Shown in pieces: positions 55,273 to 64,000 of a DNA stretch of 64,000 nt. Source of the DNA: Bombardia bombarda (taxonomy: Eukaryota > Ascomycota > Sordariomycetes > Sordariales > Lasiosphaeriaceae); contig JAULSR010000002.1 in assembly GCA_030512295.1 (NCBI GenBank), positions 4,030,001-4,094,000 on the forward strand, read 5' to 3'. Positions within the stretch are counted from its first letter, which is position 1. Each line of letters starts with the position of its first letter. The position numbers were made by a program, and so were the translations under genes. The notes under the pieces were generated by a model. It was not told the DNA's origin and did not search any database. It saw only the letters and a list, made by a program, of their open reading frames with translations.

Positions 55273-57085
55273 ATGTCGCCGCACAGCACCTATGCGATGG
55301 ATGAGTCGGTATCTGAGACGATGAACGACTCCTTTGTTGTCGCAGCTGAGATGGACGTCGCCAATGGTCTTGACGTCATCAGCAATAGCACCGAGGGCGA
55401 GAATTATCAGGACACCCCGGCAACTAACAGCGTCAATGGATCGAGCGATGTTGGTGAAGATGCATCAGCCCCTGAATTGGTGCCCGAGACCATCTCTGTA
55501 GCCGATGCCGGCAATTCCCGTGTCACAAAGAGTAAGCATCTGAGGACGACAAGCGCAGATGAAGTACACGATCTTGTCTGTATTGGATTCGGTCCCGCGA
55601 GTCTGGCCATTGCCATCGCGCTTCACGACAGTATGGAGGATGGAAAGCTTGCCGAGTCTCCAAAGGTTTTGTTTCTCGAGAAGCAGAACCAATTTGCCTG
55701 GCACGCGGGCATGCTGTTGCCAGGGGCAAAGATGCAGATCTCTTTCATCAAAGACCTTGCGTCCCTCCGCAACCCACGATCGCATTTCACATTCCTCAAC
55801 TACCTCCACATGAACAACCGTTTGGTGGATTTCACCAACCTGGACACTTTCCTGCCGGCCCGCATCGAGTACGAAGACTATCTCAGATGGTGTTCTGAGC
55901 ACTTTGATGACGTTGTCAAGTATCAGAATGAGGTGGTATCTGTTTCGCCTGTCCAAGAAGATGGACCTTTGAAGATTTTCACAGTCACATCTCGGAGCGC
56001 CAAGACGGGCGTGACAAGCACCTACCGCACCCGGAACGTCCTCGTCGCCGTCGGTGGCCAAGCCGCGATTCCGCAACCCCTACCACAGAATAGCCCGAGG
56101 GTTATTCACTCGTCGCAATACGCGTATATGGTGCCTCAACTTCTCAAGGACAGATCTGCGCCCGTCCGCGTGGCTGTCATTGGTGCCGGCCAGAGCGCCG
56201 CCGAAATCTTTAACAATGTGCAAAGTCTGTACCAAAACAGCAGAACATCCTTGATTATGAGGTCAAATTTCCTCAAGCCAAGCGATGACTCTCCATTGTA
56301 AGAGCCTGAACACTGCTGTCTGACCAAACTCACCCAAGCGTTAACCTGTCTCTAGCGTCAATTCCATTTTCAATCCCTCCTTTATCGAGACTGTCTACCC
56401 TATGGCCTCGGCTCACCGACAAAGTCTTCTTGCCGAGGCCCGGGCTACCAACTACGGCGTTGTTCGTCTCGAGCTGATCGAGCACTTGTATGAGATTATG
56501 TACCATCAAAAGCGAACCCTCGGAGTGGATGAGAGGAAGTGGCCGCATCGCATCATGGCGGGACGGCAGATTCTCAGCGTCGATGAGAATGATCAACAAC
56601 TTCATGTGAAGTTTGCTCCCTTTCCCTCAATCCAGGATCATATGCAAGATGGTCCTCTTCTTGGCGAGGAGGCCCTGGACGTTGATCTCATCATTTGCGC
56701 CACTGGTTATAAGCGGACTGCTCATCTCGATATCTTGAAGGAGGCCTACCCTCTGTTGCCAGCAACTGAGGAGAGCATCCTCAAGTCCCGCAAGGACAGA
56801 TGGCTGGTGGAGTCGACAAAGGCGGATAAGTCTTCTACTTCCTCGACACATGTGCTCGAGGTTGGACGTGACTACGGAGTTCGTTTCGCGCCTGGGGCGG
56901 TGGCTTCAGGGTCCGGTATATGGTTGCAAGGTTGCTGCGAGGCAACTCATGGTGTAAGTTTCGCCCCGCTCTTAGCTTATGCGAATGATGCTGACCAGAC
57001 GCAGTTGAGTGATACCCTTCTTTCAGTTCTCGCGACGAGATCAGGAGAAATTGTTGAGTCTGTCTTTGGCCTGGGCCGTAGGTGA
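55273..57085 (+). CDS. sidA: L-ornithine N5-monooxygenase (siderophore biosynthesis)
   Basis: CDS is join(55273..56297, 56356..56953, 57005..57085), 567 aa. It catalyses the FAD- and NADPH-dependent hydroxylation of L-ornithine, the committed step to hydroxamate siderophores. After a disordered acidic N-terminus (1-95) comes the FAD motif DLVCIGFGPASLAIAIAL. Substrate-side blocks follow: FAWHAGMLLPGAKMQISFIK and RNPRSHFTFLNYLH. The NADPH motif is VAVIGAGQSAAEIF. After intron 1 (58 bp) comes FVNSIFNPSF, then DVDLIICATGYKR and LQGCCEATHGLSDTLLS. Intron 2 (56954-57004, 51 bp, GTAAGT...CGCAG) is a multiple of three without a stop, so unspliced reading falsely adds 17 residues between HG and LSD. 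It stands 1.6 kb upstream of a co-directional NRPS, as in other Sordariomycetes. Confidence 0.95.
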
Positions 57086-58716
57086 TGCATACAACTGATT
57101 GGCTTGTCTGTTTCTTTGCTCTGCCATCATTAGATTTTGCTTGCGATTGCATTTGACATGACCGGTCTTTGACAGGGAGGCTATTGAGGTCTCACGTCAC
57201 CACATTCTGGGATATCATGTCAGGGTCTCTATGGGAAAATGGGAAATTGGTGTTCAGAGATGTGGACGCTCTGGTTGATTTATATTTCGCGGTTATGATA
57301 CAATATCTACTTTGTTTTTTTGCCTGACGATGAAACAACTATTCGTGAAACAAACGGCGTGGAACCGGTTTCATTACTCGCGGGTCACAATAAAACATGC
57401 TTAAGAGTTAAGACTGCCCGTTCCAGGATTAAGTCGAGTGGATCACAGAAGGGACGGGTTCTGAGGGTCTTCCCGCCGCGGGAGCATCCTCAGCAAGCCG
57501 GCCGACAATCGGATCGAGAGACTGAACAAACGCTGAAGTGATGGGTCCAAATCGATGGACTCCTCTTTTGGGCAGGAAGCCGAGCCTAACCCCGAGCAGC
57601 TGCAGAAAGGTAAGAACGAACAAAAATGGGGGCCCTGGTGCCTTTATGACGCAATCCACAAACGGAACCCACAACCCATGACTAACGCTCGTTGGATTTG
57701 AGAGGAGGAAAGCGTGAGGGGCAGAAGAGTGACAAGACATGGCAACCACACCCCAACGTACTTACCTTACTTAGTGAACCGCTGAACGCATACTGGCGCC
57801 AAAACATTATTTTCATCGATTACTTCTCCAGAAAGCGGATGTTATCTGCCTGCCCTAGGTGTGCACGGGTTTTCGAAAACACGACATGTCATTTTTGTTC
57901 CTGGGCAGCTGGCGTGCGAACAGCATGACCCTGGCTTGGCATTGGTGATTGTTGGAGCGCCTGGGAGCGACTGCTGGATCGCCTCCGCTGCCATCTGCAA
58001 GTGATCGCACCTTCCCAACCTAGCGTCTTGTCGTTGCCTAGTCGTACCAAGTCGTGCCAGATTATATACTGCCGTAAATAGCGCGCCTTCCTCACCAGCT
58101 GCCTTCCTGTCATCTGAGTTTCGAGGCTTTCTCGGTTCCACACTCCCCGCTCCTTCCCAGTGCGCTGGCCACTGACCATTGACATTGACCACTAACTAGG
58201 GCACTCACACCACACCACCAAGTGCATGCCTGGCTCACACCGAGACTGGACAAGCAACGCATTTGGGAGAAACGATTTCCATCACTGCGCCCTACCTTAT
58301 TGATCGTGGGCAAATTGCCGCCAAATGCGAGGCAGTGTGGCATCGTGACGACACAGACCGTCCTCGACGCCTGCTTCAGACGTCGACCAATGATCCATCG
58401 CGAGAAACAAATCCAACCTGTGCAACTCGTGTGACTCTGAAGCTGCCGTCCAATCAGCAATGCGCGATTTAGACCTCTCTTGCATTCGTTTACAAGTGCT
58501 AACACACACGACTGGGACGAATCAGCGCTGACCATTGTTGCAGTGCTAACTGGTCTAAGTGGAGGAAAGAGGACCCTGAAGCCACGAGGAATTCAGCAGA
58601 AGGCTTCTTGGTTGTAGATACAACGTACATTGCACGTCCTGGGTCGGGATCAGCAAAGACATCGCGCAAAACTGGAGATACAAAGATTCAGCAATACCCA
58701 AACCGCCACCGCGGTT
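57086..58716. other. sidA-NRPS intergenic region
   Basis: This 1.6-kb spacer between the two plus-strand siderophore genes holds the 3' end of sidA and presumably the NRPS promoter and leader. One HGATAR core (minus strand AGATAA, 57842-57847) is present. No exact RATCWGATAA site and no gene was found. Confidence 0.65.
57842..57847 (-). promoter_or_regulatory. HGATAR element upstream of the NRPS
   Basis: AGATAA core on the minus strand, within GCAGATAAC, 870 bp before the NRPS ATG. It lacks the ATC extension of the iron-regulator consensus. Confidence 0.3.
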
Positions 58717-61700
58717 ATGGCGGCACCACTCTCCGAGGACGGCAGGACTCTGTCTGTAGTCAACTATCCAGCATCGCGTCTTCCGGGACCCAGCTTGCTC
58801 CATCTCCTTGTCCACGGCAGCTTTGAAGACGGACAAACTGCCATTGACTTCTTGGCGGCGGATGGCACCCGTGTTACCTTGTCATATCACGACCTACACT
58901 ATACATCAGACCTTCTAGCAGCCCGGATCTCAGCCTCGGTTGGGGTTGGGTCCGAAAAGGAACATTTTATTGTACCTGTGCTTATACCCCAAAGCCCAGA
59001 GCTCTACATTGCGCTTCTGGCAATCTTGAAAGTCGGCGCAGCCTACTGCCCATTGAACCTCGACATCCCCCTCGAACGCGCAAAGCTCATCCTGAAAGAT
59101 GTTTCAGCAACGGTCGTTGTGACTACACCGCAGTTGGCATCCAGAATACCCCCTGACCAAGGCGGCCCGACCATCTTGCTTGTTGAAGATGGCAAATTCG
59201 ACAAATGCTCAGACCTCTCAACTGTCACGCGCTACAGAGACCCCAAGCCAACCGACCTAGCTTATGTCATGTACACATCGGGCTCGACCGGAACCCCCAA
59301 AGGCGTCGGGGTCTCACACGATGCGGCTACACAAACTCTTCTCGCACACGACCATCATATCCCTGCATTCTCCCGATTCCTTCAGTTCGCCGCCCCGACG
59401 TTTGATGTGTCTGTCTTTGAAATTTTCTTCCCCTTATTCAGAGGGAAGACACTCGTCAGCTGCGCACGATCTACTATGCTCAATGACCTGCCTGCTGTCA
59501 TACGCACCATGGGTGTTGACGCGTGTGAGTTGACACCCACCGTGGCTGGCAGCTTACTTCGCAAGCGGAAATACGTCCCTGGCCTGAAGCTTCTCCTTAC
59601 CATAGGCGAGATGCTGACACAGCCCGTCGTGGAAGAGTTTGGTGGGAGCAAGGAGCACGAGAGTATTCTCTGGGGAATGTATGGACCCACTGAGGCGGCG
59701 ATACACTGCACCCTTCAGCCCGCCTTTGCGTGTAACTCTATGACTGGGAATATCGGAATGCCGCTACACACCGTGTCCGCTTTCATTTTGCAGATTCCAG
59801 ATGAAAAGTTGGTACATCCAAATTTCAATGTTCTCCCTCAAGGCGAGGTTGGAGAACTAGCTGTTGGGGGATATCAACTGGCCGACGGCTACCTCAACCG
59901 CCCCGAACAGACCGCAAAAGCTTTCATCGACACGCCCTATGGGCGACTTTATCGAACAGGCGACAAGGCCCGCATGCATGCAGATGGTGTGCTGGAATGT
60001 CTGGGCCGAATCGGCGAAGGCCAAGTGAAGCTACGAGGCCAACGAATCGAGCTTGGTGAGATCGAACACGCTGCACTGAGGACACCGGGATGTCATGGCG
60101 CTTTCGCGGCCGTGATCAACAACATTCTGGTTCTCTTTTGCGCAGTAGACGACACAGGGCTCGACATGGCTGCCACGATCCAGGATTCGTGTAAAGCTTG
60201 GCTTCCCGGGTATATGGTCCCCGGAGACATTGTTGTGCTCAGAGAGTTTCCTTGTGTGGCATCTGGCAAGATTGACCGCAGAGGGCTGAAGGCGGAGTAC
60301 GCCAGCTCGCGTGAGGACGGAAAACTGTCTGCATCAATTTCCAAAGATGAGCTTGAGCAACAACTTTGCAGTATTGTAGGAGAGGTTCTTGGGGTAGATA
60401 TTCGCTCTGAACAGAATTTGTCTCGGGCGGGGCTGGATTCGCTGGCTTCTATTAAGCTAGCATCGAGGTTGCGGGAAGCTGGCTTGGCGGTTAGCGCTAT
60501 CGATATCCTCGGCTCGAAGACAATATCGGCTCTGCATACGCGCATTGGTGGAAATGGGGCGGCTTCCATTTCGGAGGCGTTGGCAAATGGAGCCAGTGTG
60601 GAGGAAATCGATCATTTGGAGGTTGTTGAGCTTCATGCCGGGCTTCGAGACCGCTTGGAGGACATTGACGCTGTGTTTTCCTGTACACCCCTTCAGAGCT
60701 CGATGCTCGCTGAGACCATGGCAGACCCTCGGGCGTACTGTAATTGGGTCGAACTTGCCTTTCCTGTTCATCACGCAGCAAGCTCGATACGTTCATGGTT
60801 CGCGGCTATTGCACAAATGAACGAATCTCTGCGGACTGGCTTTTTGTACACCGAGGGGCGGTTTCTGCAGGTGGTCTTCAAGAAGCTGGGAGACTCGCAA
60901 GTTCTGGTGACAGATTCTGCAACAAGAGAATTTGAGCTGCATCGGGAGGAAGATTTCCTTCTGCCTTTTCGGGTTCAGATAAGAGAGGGCAGTGATCACG
61001 TAGCCGTCGTCGTTCAACTCCATCACGCAGTATACGATGGCTGGTCTATGGACATGATACTCTCTGATCTGGAGAAAATGGCGCGAGGAGACGGACCAAA
61101 ACCCCGCCCCCAGTATCGGCAAGCGGCTGCATACTACCAATCGGCATCGTTCCTGGAGTCCTGCAATGCTGCCAAAGAGTTTTGGGCTGAAAATCTAGTC
61201 AGCTTTCAACCGCCACCCTTGCCGAATCTCCGGCCAGATGTGGTGAACTCATCGACGATTCTGTCGATATCCATCCCACTGGACGCCAGTCCTGGCACTG
61301 TCAAGGCAGCTCTCAAAGACATTGGCTGCACTTCGCAGGCACTCTTTCAAGCCTCTTTAGCATGGCTGTGGAGCTCGTTGGTTGGCAGCGAAGATGTCGT
61401 TATTGGGTCGGTTACATCTGGAAGGACGGTGCCGATTCCGAGGGTCGAAGACATTATTGGTCCCTGTATAGCTGCTGTACCGCTAAGGACAAACCTCTCT
61501 CAGGTACGAACCATCAAGGATCTACTGGTCAGTGTTCACGTAGCTAGCAGGGCCTTGTTACCCCATATCATTTTACCATTGTCAGAGATCAAACAAGCTG
61601 CAGGACTTCGTCCCGGCCAGTTAATGTACGACGTTCTTTTTGTCTACCAGGAGTCTTTGCAAAGTCAGGATGACGTGGTCAGAACGATCACAGAAACTGC

Positions 61701-64000
61701 CCATCAGGATTTTCTAGAGACAAAGCTACTCGTCGAGATTGAGCCAAAGGAGGGCAGCTTTGTTTGTCGCCTGACATATTACTCTGATGTATTCCCTCAG
61801 ACTCAAATCGAGCTACTGGGGCAGCAAATTCAGGCTGTCGTTTCACATATGCTAGGAAATCTGGACTCCGAGTTGACTTCGATTCAGCAAGCCTTTCCAC
61901 GGAATTTGTTATCCATATACAACCAACATCCAAAATCGTTTCTAGGGGTTCCCGACCTGGCATACGCTGTTGAAGCAATGGCTGCCAAATTTCCGACACG
62001 CGCCTCATTGTGCTTTGCCGATAGCATATCAGATGATAACGTGGTGTTAACGACTACCTCGTTCGAAGAGCTGAACAAGACTGCTAATAGAATTGCGAGG
62101 TACCTCCAAGAGCGTGGGGCTCACGAAGGAGGCGTCGTTGCAATTGTTATGGAAAAGTCGACTCTTCTTTATGCTGGTATATTGGCAATTTTGAAGGTTG
62201 GCTGTGCATATCTGCCTTTACTGCCAACAACCCCGATTGCTCGAGTAGATACTATATTCCGCCACGCCGAAGTCAAGATTTGCCTCGTCGATACGACCAC
62301 AGAGGCCGTCTTTGGGAGACAACTACCATGTGAAATGGTGGATCTGCAGTTACTCAAGTTGCAGAACTATTCGGATTCAAACTTGGGTGTTAGCCCAAAC
62401 CCATCCCGGCCCTCCTACGTCATTTATACTTCTGGGAGCACTGGTATCCCAAAGGGTGTTTGTGTGACGCAGCTCAACATCATGAGCAATCTCGACGTGC
62501 TGTCACGGATTTACCAGGTGAAGGAAGACTCAAGGCTGCTTCAATCCTGCTCCCAGGCTTTTGATGTTTCGGTTTCCGAGATATTCTTTGCATGGACCCA
62601 GGGAATATGTCTTTGCTCAGCGACAAACGACACGCTCTTTGAAGACCTCGAGAGATCGATCCGCAAGCTCAATGTCACTCATCTCAGTATGACGCCCACC
62701 GTGGCATCTCTTGTGGATCCAACAAGAGTCCCTGGAATCGAGTTTCTTGTCACTTCAGGAGAAGCTATGACCGAGAGCGTTGCCCGAAAGTGGAATAACC
62801 AGCTTTACCAGGGCTACGGACCGTCAGAGACGACTAACATCTGTAGCGTCAAGAAGATGGGTCCCGATCAAATCATTCAGCACCTCGGCTGGTCCTTTGA
62901 GAATACATCGACGTTTGTGTTATTCAGGGACAGTACCGATGTGGTGCCGCTGGGTTGCTTTGGCGAGCTGTGTTTTGGTGGAGACCAGGTTGCTCAGGGG
63001 TATCTCAACATGCCGGAGCTAACCGCGTCCAAGTTCATCAACCACCCCGCTTATGGTCGGCTTTATCGCTCAGGGGATGTTGGCCGAATGCTGCCCGATG
63101 GATCGATGGTCATCATCGGTCGGATGGATGATCAAATTAAGCTCCGAGGACAGAGAATTGAGCTGGATGAGATCAACTCCACCATTAGGCAGTCGAACGA
63201 GGTTGTTGACTGCGCTACCTTGTTTTTGAGACCCGATGGACCATCATCTGGTGAGGGTCAGATATGCGCCTTTGTGGTGCCCAAGATTGGAGAGAGCAGT
63301 CACTTCCAGTCACTGGAGATAGGGGATGGCTTGAAACAGGAGATTCAGACGCTCTTTCGGTTGATGGCTTCGAAGGTCCCGGCTTACATGGTGCCATCAT
63401 ACATCATTCCTATTTCGGTACTGCCGACTACTGCTTCTGGAAAACTTGACCGGCGAAGGCTTGGCGAGACTGTCAAGCAGCTTGAACAAGACTACCTCGC
63501 ATTGGCAAGTCCTTCTGTCGAGAGCCACCAGGGTTATGGCGATTGCTCAGACCTCGAATGGGAGATTGTTGAGATTGTCTCAAATGTCTTTAATGTCGGC
63601 AGAGGGACTGTGCGGACATGGACACCTCTGACTACACTTGGACTCGACTCAATCTCTGCCATTGGGTTATCAAAGATGTTGCAGGTCAAGTTTGGCAAGC
63701 GGCTACCAATATCCAAGATCCTCCAGAACGCGAGCGTAGCGAGACTGGCCCAGGCACTGGATGACATACCTTCTTCTACTGCAACTTTGGTGGTGGAGCA
63801 AGTGGATATGAATCAGTTCTTCCCAAGAGAAATGATCGATGCCATAACCAAGAGGTTTATACAACACGACAGAGAGGTCGAAAGGATCCTTCCATGCACG
63901 CCGCTTCAAGAGGCCATGCTGGCCGCGTCAGACTCCAAGGGAAAATATTTGAACAAAATGCTATTCAAGATCAATGGAGATCTTGGGAGAATGAAGGAGG
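58717..64000 (+). CDS. Hydroxamate-siderophore NRPS (SidC/NPS2-type), 5' part, runs off window
   Basis: Start ATG 58717 (MAAPLSEDGRTLS); 1,761 codons are seen with no intron. Domain order is A1 (about 25-535), T1, C1, A2 (about 1070-1590), T2, and the start of C2. A1 has YVMYTSGSTGTPKGV (183-197), FDVSVFEIFF and MYGPTE. T1 phosphopantetheine Ser is S575 (AGLDSLASIK). C1 has HHAVYDGW (H769, H770, D774, G775). A2 has YVIYTSGSTGIPKGV (from 1234), FDVSVSEIFF and GYGPSE. T2 Ser is S1645 (LGLDSISAIG). C2 begins ERILPCTPLQEAMLA. By GrsA alignment I read the pocket codes as D-V-F-E-L-I-M-I-H for A1 and D-V-S-S-V-S-G-N-I for A2, both approximate. The A-T-C-A-T-C start and the neighbouring sidA fit ferricrocin-type synthetases, which load Gly, Ser or Ala and acyl-hydroxyornithine. 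The exact product is not proven. Confidence 0.92.
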   Translation, partial: MAAPLSEDGRTLSVVNYPASRLPGPSLLHLLVHGSFEDGQTAIDFLAADGTRVTLSYHDLHYTSDLLAARISASVGVGSEKEHFIVPVLIPQSPELYIALLAILKVGAAYCPLNLDIPLERAKLILKDVSATVVVTTPQLASRIPPDQGGPTILLVEDGKFDKCSDLSTVTRYRDPKPTDLAYVMYTSGSTGTPKGVGVSHDAATQTLLAHDHHIPAFSRFLQFAAPTFDVSVFEIFFPLFRGKTLVSCARSTMLNDLPAVIRTMGVDACELTPTVAGSLLRKRKYVPGLKLLLTIGEMLTQPVVEEFGGSKEHESILWGMYGPTEAAIHCTLQPAFACNSMTGNIGMPLHTVSAFILQIPDEKLVHPNFNVLPQGEVGELAVGGYQLADGYLNRPEQTAKAFIDTPYGRLYRTGDKARMHADGVLECLGRIGEGQVKLRGQRIELGEIEHAALRTPGCHGAFAAVINNILVLFCAVDDTGLDMAATIQDSCKAWLPGYMVPGDIVVLREFPCVASGKIDRRGLKAEYASSREDGKLSASISKDELEQQLCSIVGEVLGVDIRSEQNLSRAGLDSLASIKLASRLREAGLAVSAIDILGSKTISALHTRIGGNGAASISEALANGASVEEIDHLEVVELHAGLRDRLEDIDAVFSCTPLQSSMLAETMADPRAYCNWVELAFPVHHAASSIRSWFAAIAQMNESLRTGFLYTEGRFLQVVFKKLGDSQVLVTDSATREFELHREEDFLLPFRVQIREGSDHVAVVVQLHHAVYDGWSMDMILSDLEKMARGDGPKPRPQYRQAAAYYQSASFLESCNAAKEFWAENLVSFQPPPLPNLRPDVVNSSTILSISIPLDASPGTVKAALKDIGCTSQALFQASLAWLWSSLVGSEDVVIGSVTSGRTVPIPRVEDIIGPCIAAVPLRTNLSQVRTIKDLLVSVHVASRALLPHIILPLSEIKQAAGLRPGQLMYDVLFVYQESLQSQDDVVRTITETAHQDFLETKLLVEIEPKEGSFVCRLTYYSDVFPQTQIELLGQQIQAVVSHMLGNLDSELTSIQQAFPRNLLSIYNQHPKSFLGVPDLAYAVEAMAAKFPTRASLCFADSISDDNVVLTTTSFEELNKTANRIARYLQERGAHEGGVVAIVMEKSTLLYAGILAILKVGCAYLPLLPTTPIARVDTIFRHAEVKICLVDTTTEAVFGRQLPCEMVDLQLLKLQNYSDSNLGVSPNPSRPSYVIYTSGSTGIPKGVCVTQLNIMSNLDVLSRIYQVKEDSRLLQSCSQAFDVSVSEIFFAWTQGICLCSATNDTLFEDLERSIRKLNVTHLSMTPTVASLVDPTRVPGIEFLVTSGEAMTESVARKWNNQLYQGYGPSETTNICSVKKMGPDQIIQHLGWSFENTSTFVLFRDSTDVVPLGCFGELCFGGDQVAQGYLNMPELTASKFINHPAYGRLYRSGDVGRMLPDGSMVIIGRMDDQIKLRGQRIELDEINSTIRQSNEVVDCATLFLRPDGPSSGEGQICAFVVPKIGESSHFQSLEIGDGLKQEIQTLFRLMASKVPAYMVPSYIIPISVLPTTASGKLDRRRLGETVKQLEQDYLALASPSVESHQGYGDCSDLEWEIVEIVSNVFNVGRGTVRTWTPLTTLGLDSISAIGLSKMLQVKFGKRLPISKILQNASVARLAQALDDIPSSTATLVVEQVDMNQFFPREMIDAITKRFIQHDREVERILPCTPLQEAMLAASDSKGKYLNKMLFKINGDLGRMKE

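Overview
The window is nuclear DNA of a filamentous ascomycete, most likely a Sordariomycete and possibly Hypocreales. The evidence is short GT-AG introns of about 50-130 bp with fungal branch points, a Zn2Cys6 regulator, a HET-domain gene, a pogo/Fot1-type transposase relic, and an ornithine monooxygenase gene beside a hydroxamate-siderophore type NRPS. Gene islands of good coding quality alternate with AT-richer or relic-filled spacers. There is no prokaryotic organisation, no rRNA and no CRISPR array.

Layout. 1-6 kb: a truncated pogo-like transposase, an RBR ubiquitin-ligase fragment without RING1, a two-exon Kelch-like gene, and decayed coding relics. 6.6-11.4 kb: a small secreted or hypothetical protein, a frame-broken DUF1996 secreted protein whose 3' side runs into a 42-base A tract, and a frame-broken gene with an F-box-like/2EXR-type N-terminus. 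11.8-19 kb: a four-exon Zn2Cys6 transcription factor, a peroxisomal-type enoyl-CoA hydratase/isomerase, a THEM6-like hot-dog protein, and a HET pseudogene carrying WW-like segments at both ends. 19.8-28.4 kb: two large conserved fungal membrane-associated proteins and an OBAP (DUF1264) protein. 30.5-35.2 kb: an orphan class I terpene synthase, a tRNA-Val(AAC) in an AT-rich spacer, and an amino-acid permease. 39-50.5 kb: a dienelactone hydrolase with one frameshift, a GNAT acetyltransferase, a TAPT1/EMP65-type ER membrane protein, a WW/FF splicing-associated protein (URN1/Dre4-like), an extended SDR, and a small two-exon protein. 50.5-55.2 kb: a long gene-poor stretch holding a Cys-rich exon and a cluster of GATA-factor sites. 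55.3-64 kb: the siderophore pair, L-ornithine N5-monooxygenase (sidA type) and the first 1,761 codons of a SidC/NPS2-type NRPS (A-T-C-A-T-C...), which runs off the window.

How the parts fit. The one clear functional unit is the siderophore pair. SidA makes N5-hydroxyornithine and the NRPS would assemble it into an intracellular ferrichrome-type siderophore such as ferricrocin. Three exact copies of the ten-base RATCWGATAA motif, the site of SreA/Sre1 iron-sensing GATA repressors, lie within 810 bp, 1.1-1.9 kb upstream of sidA. By chance this motif is expected about once per 131 kb. The other genes are unrelated housekeeping or accessory functions.

Two cross-cutting features need care in any re-annotation. 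First, four introns (in the 674-aa membrane protein, OBAP, terpene synthase and sidA genes) are multiples of three without stops and therefore vanish into open frames; one of them is a GC-AG intron. Second, several genes carry a one-base frame break, three of them in short G/C runs. Very long homopolymers (A42, T25, G21, G18, C18) also occur, so assembly error and real pseudogenisation must be told apart.
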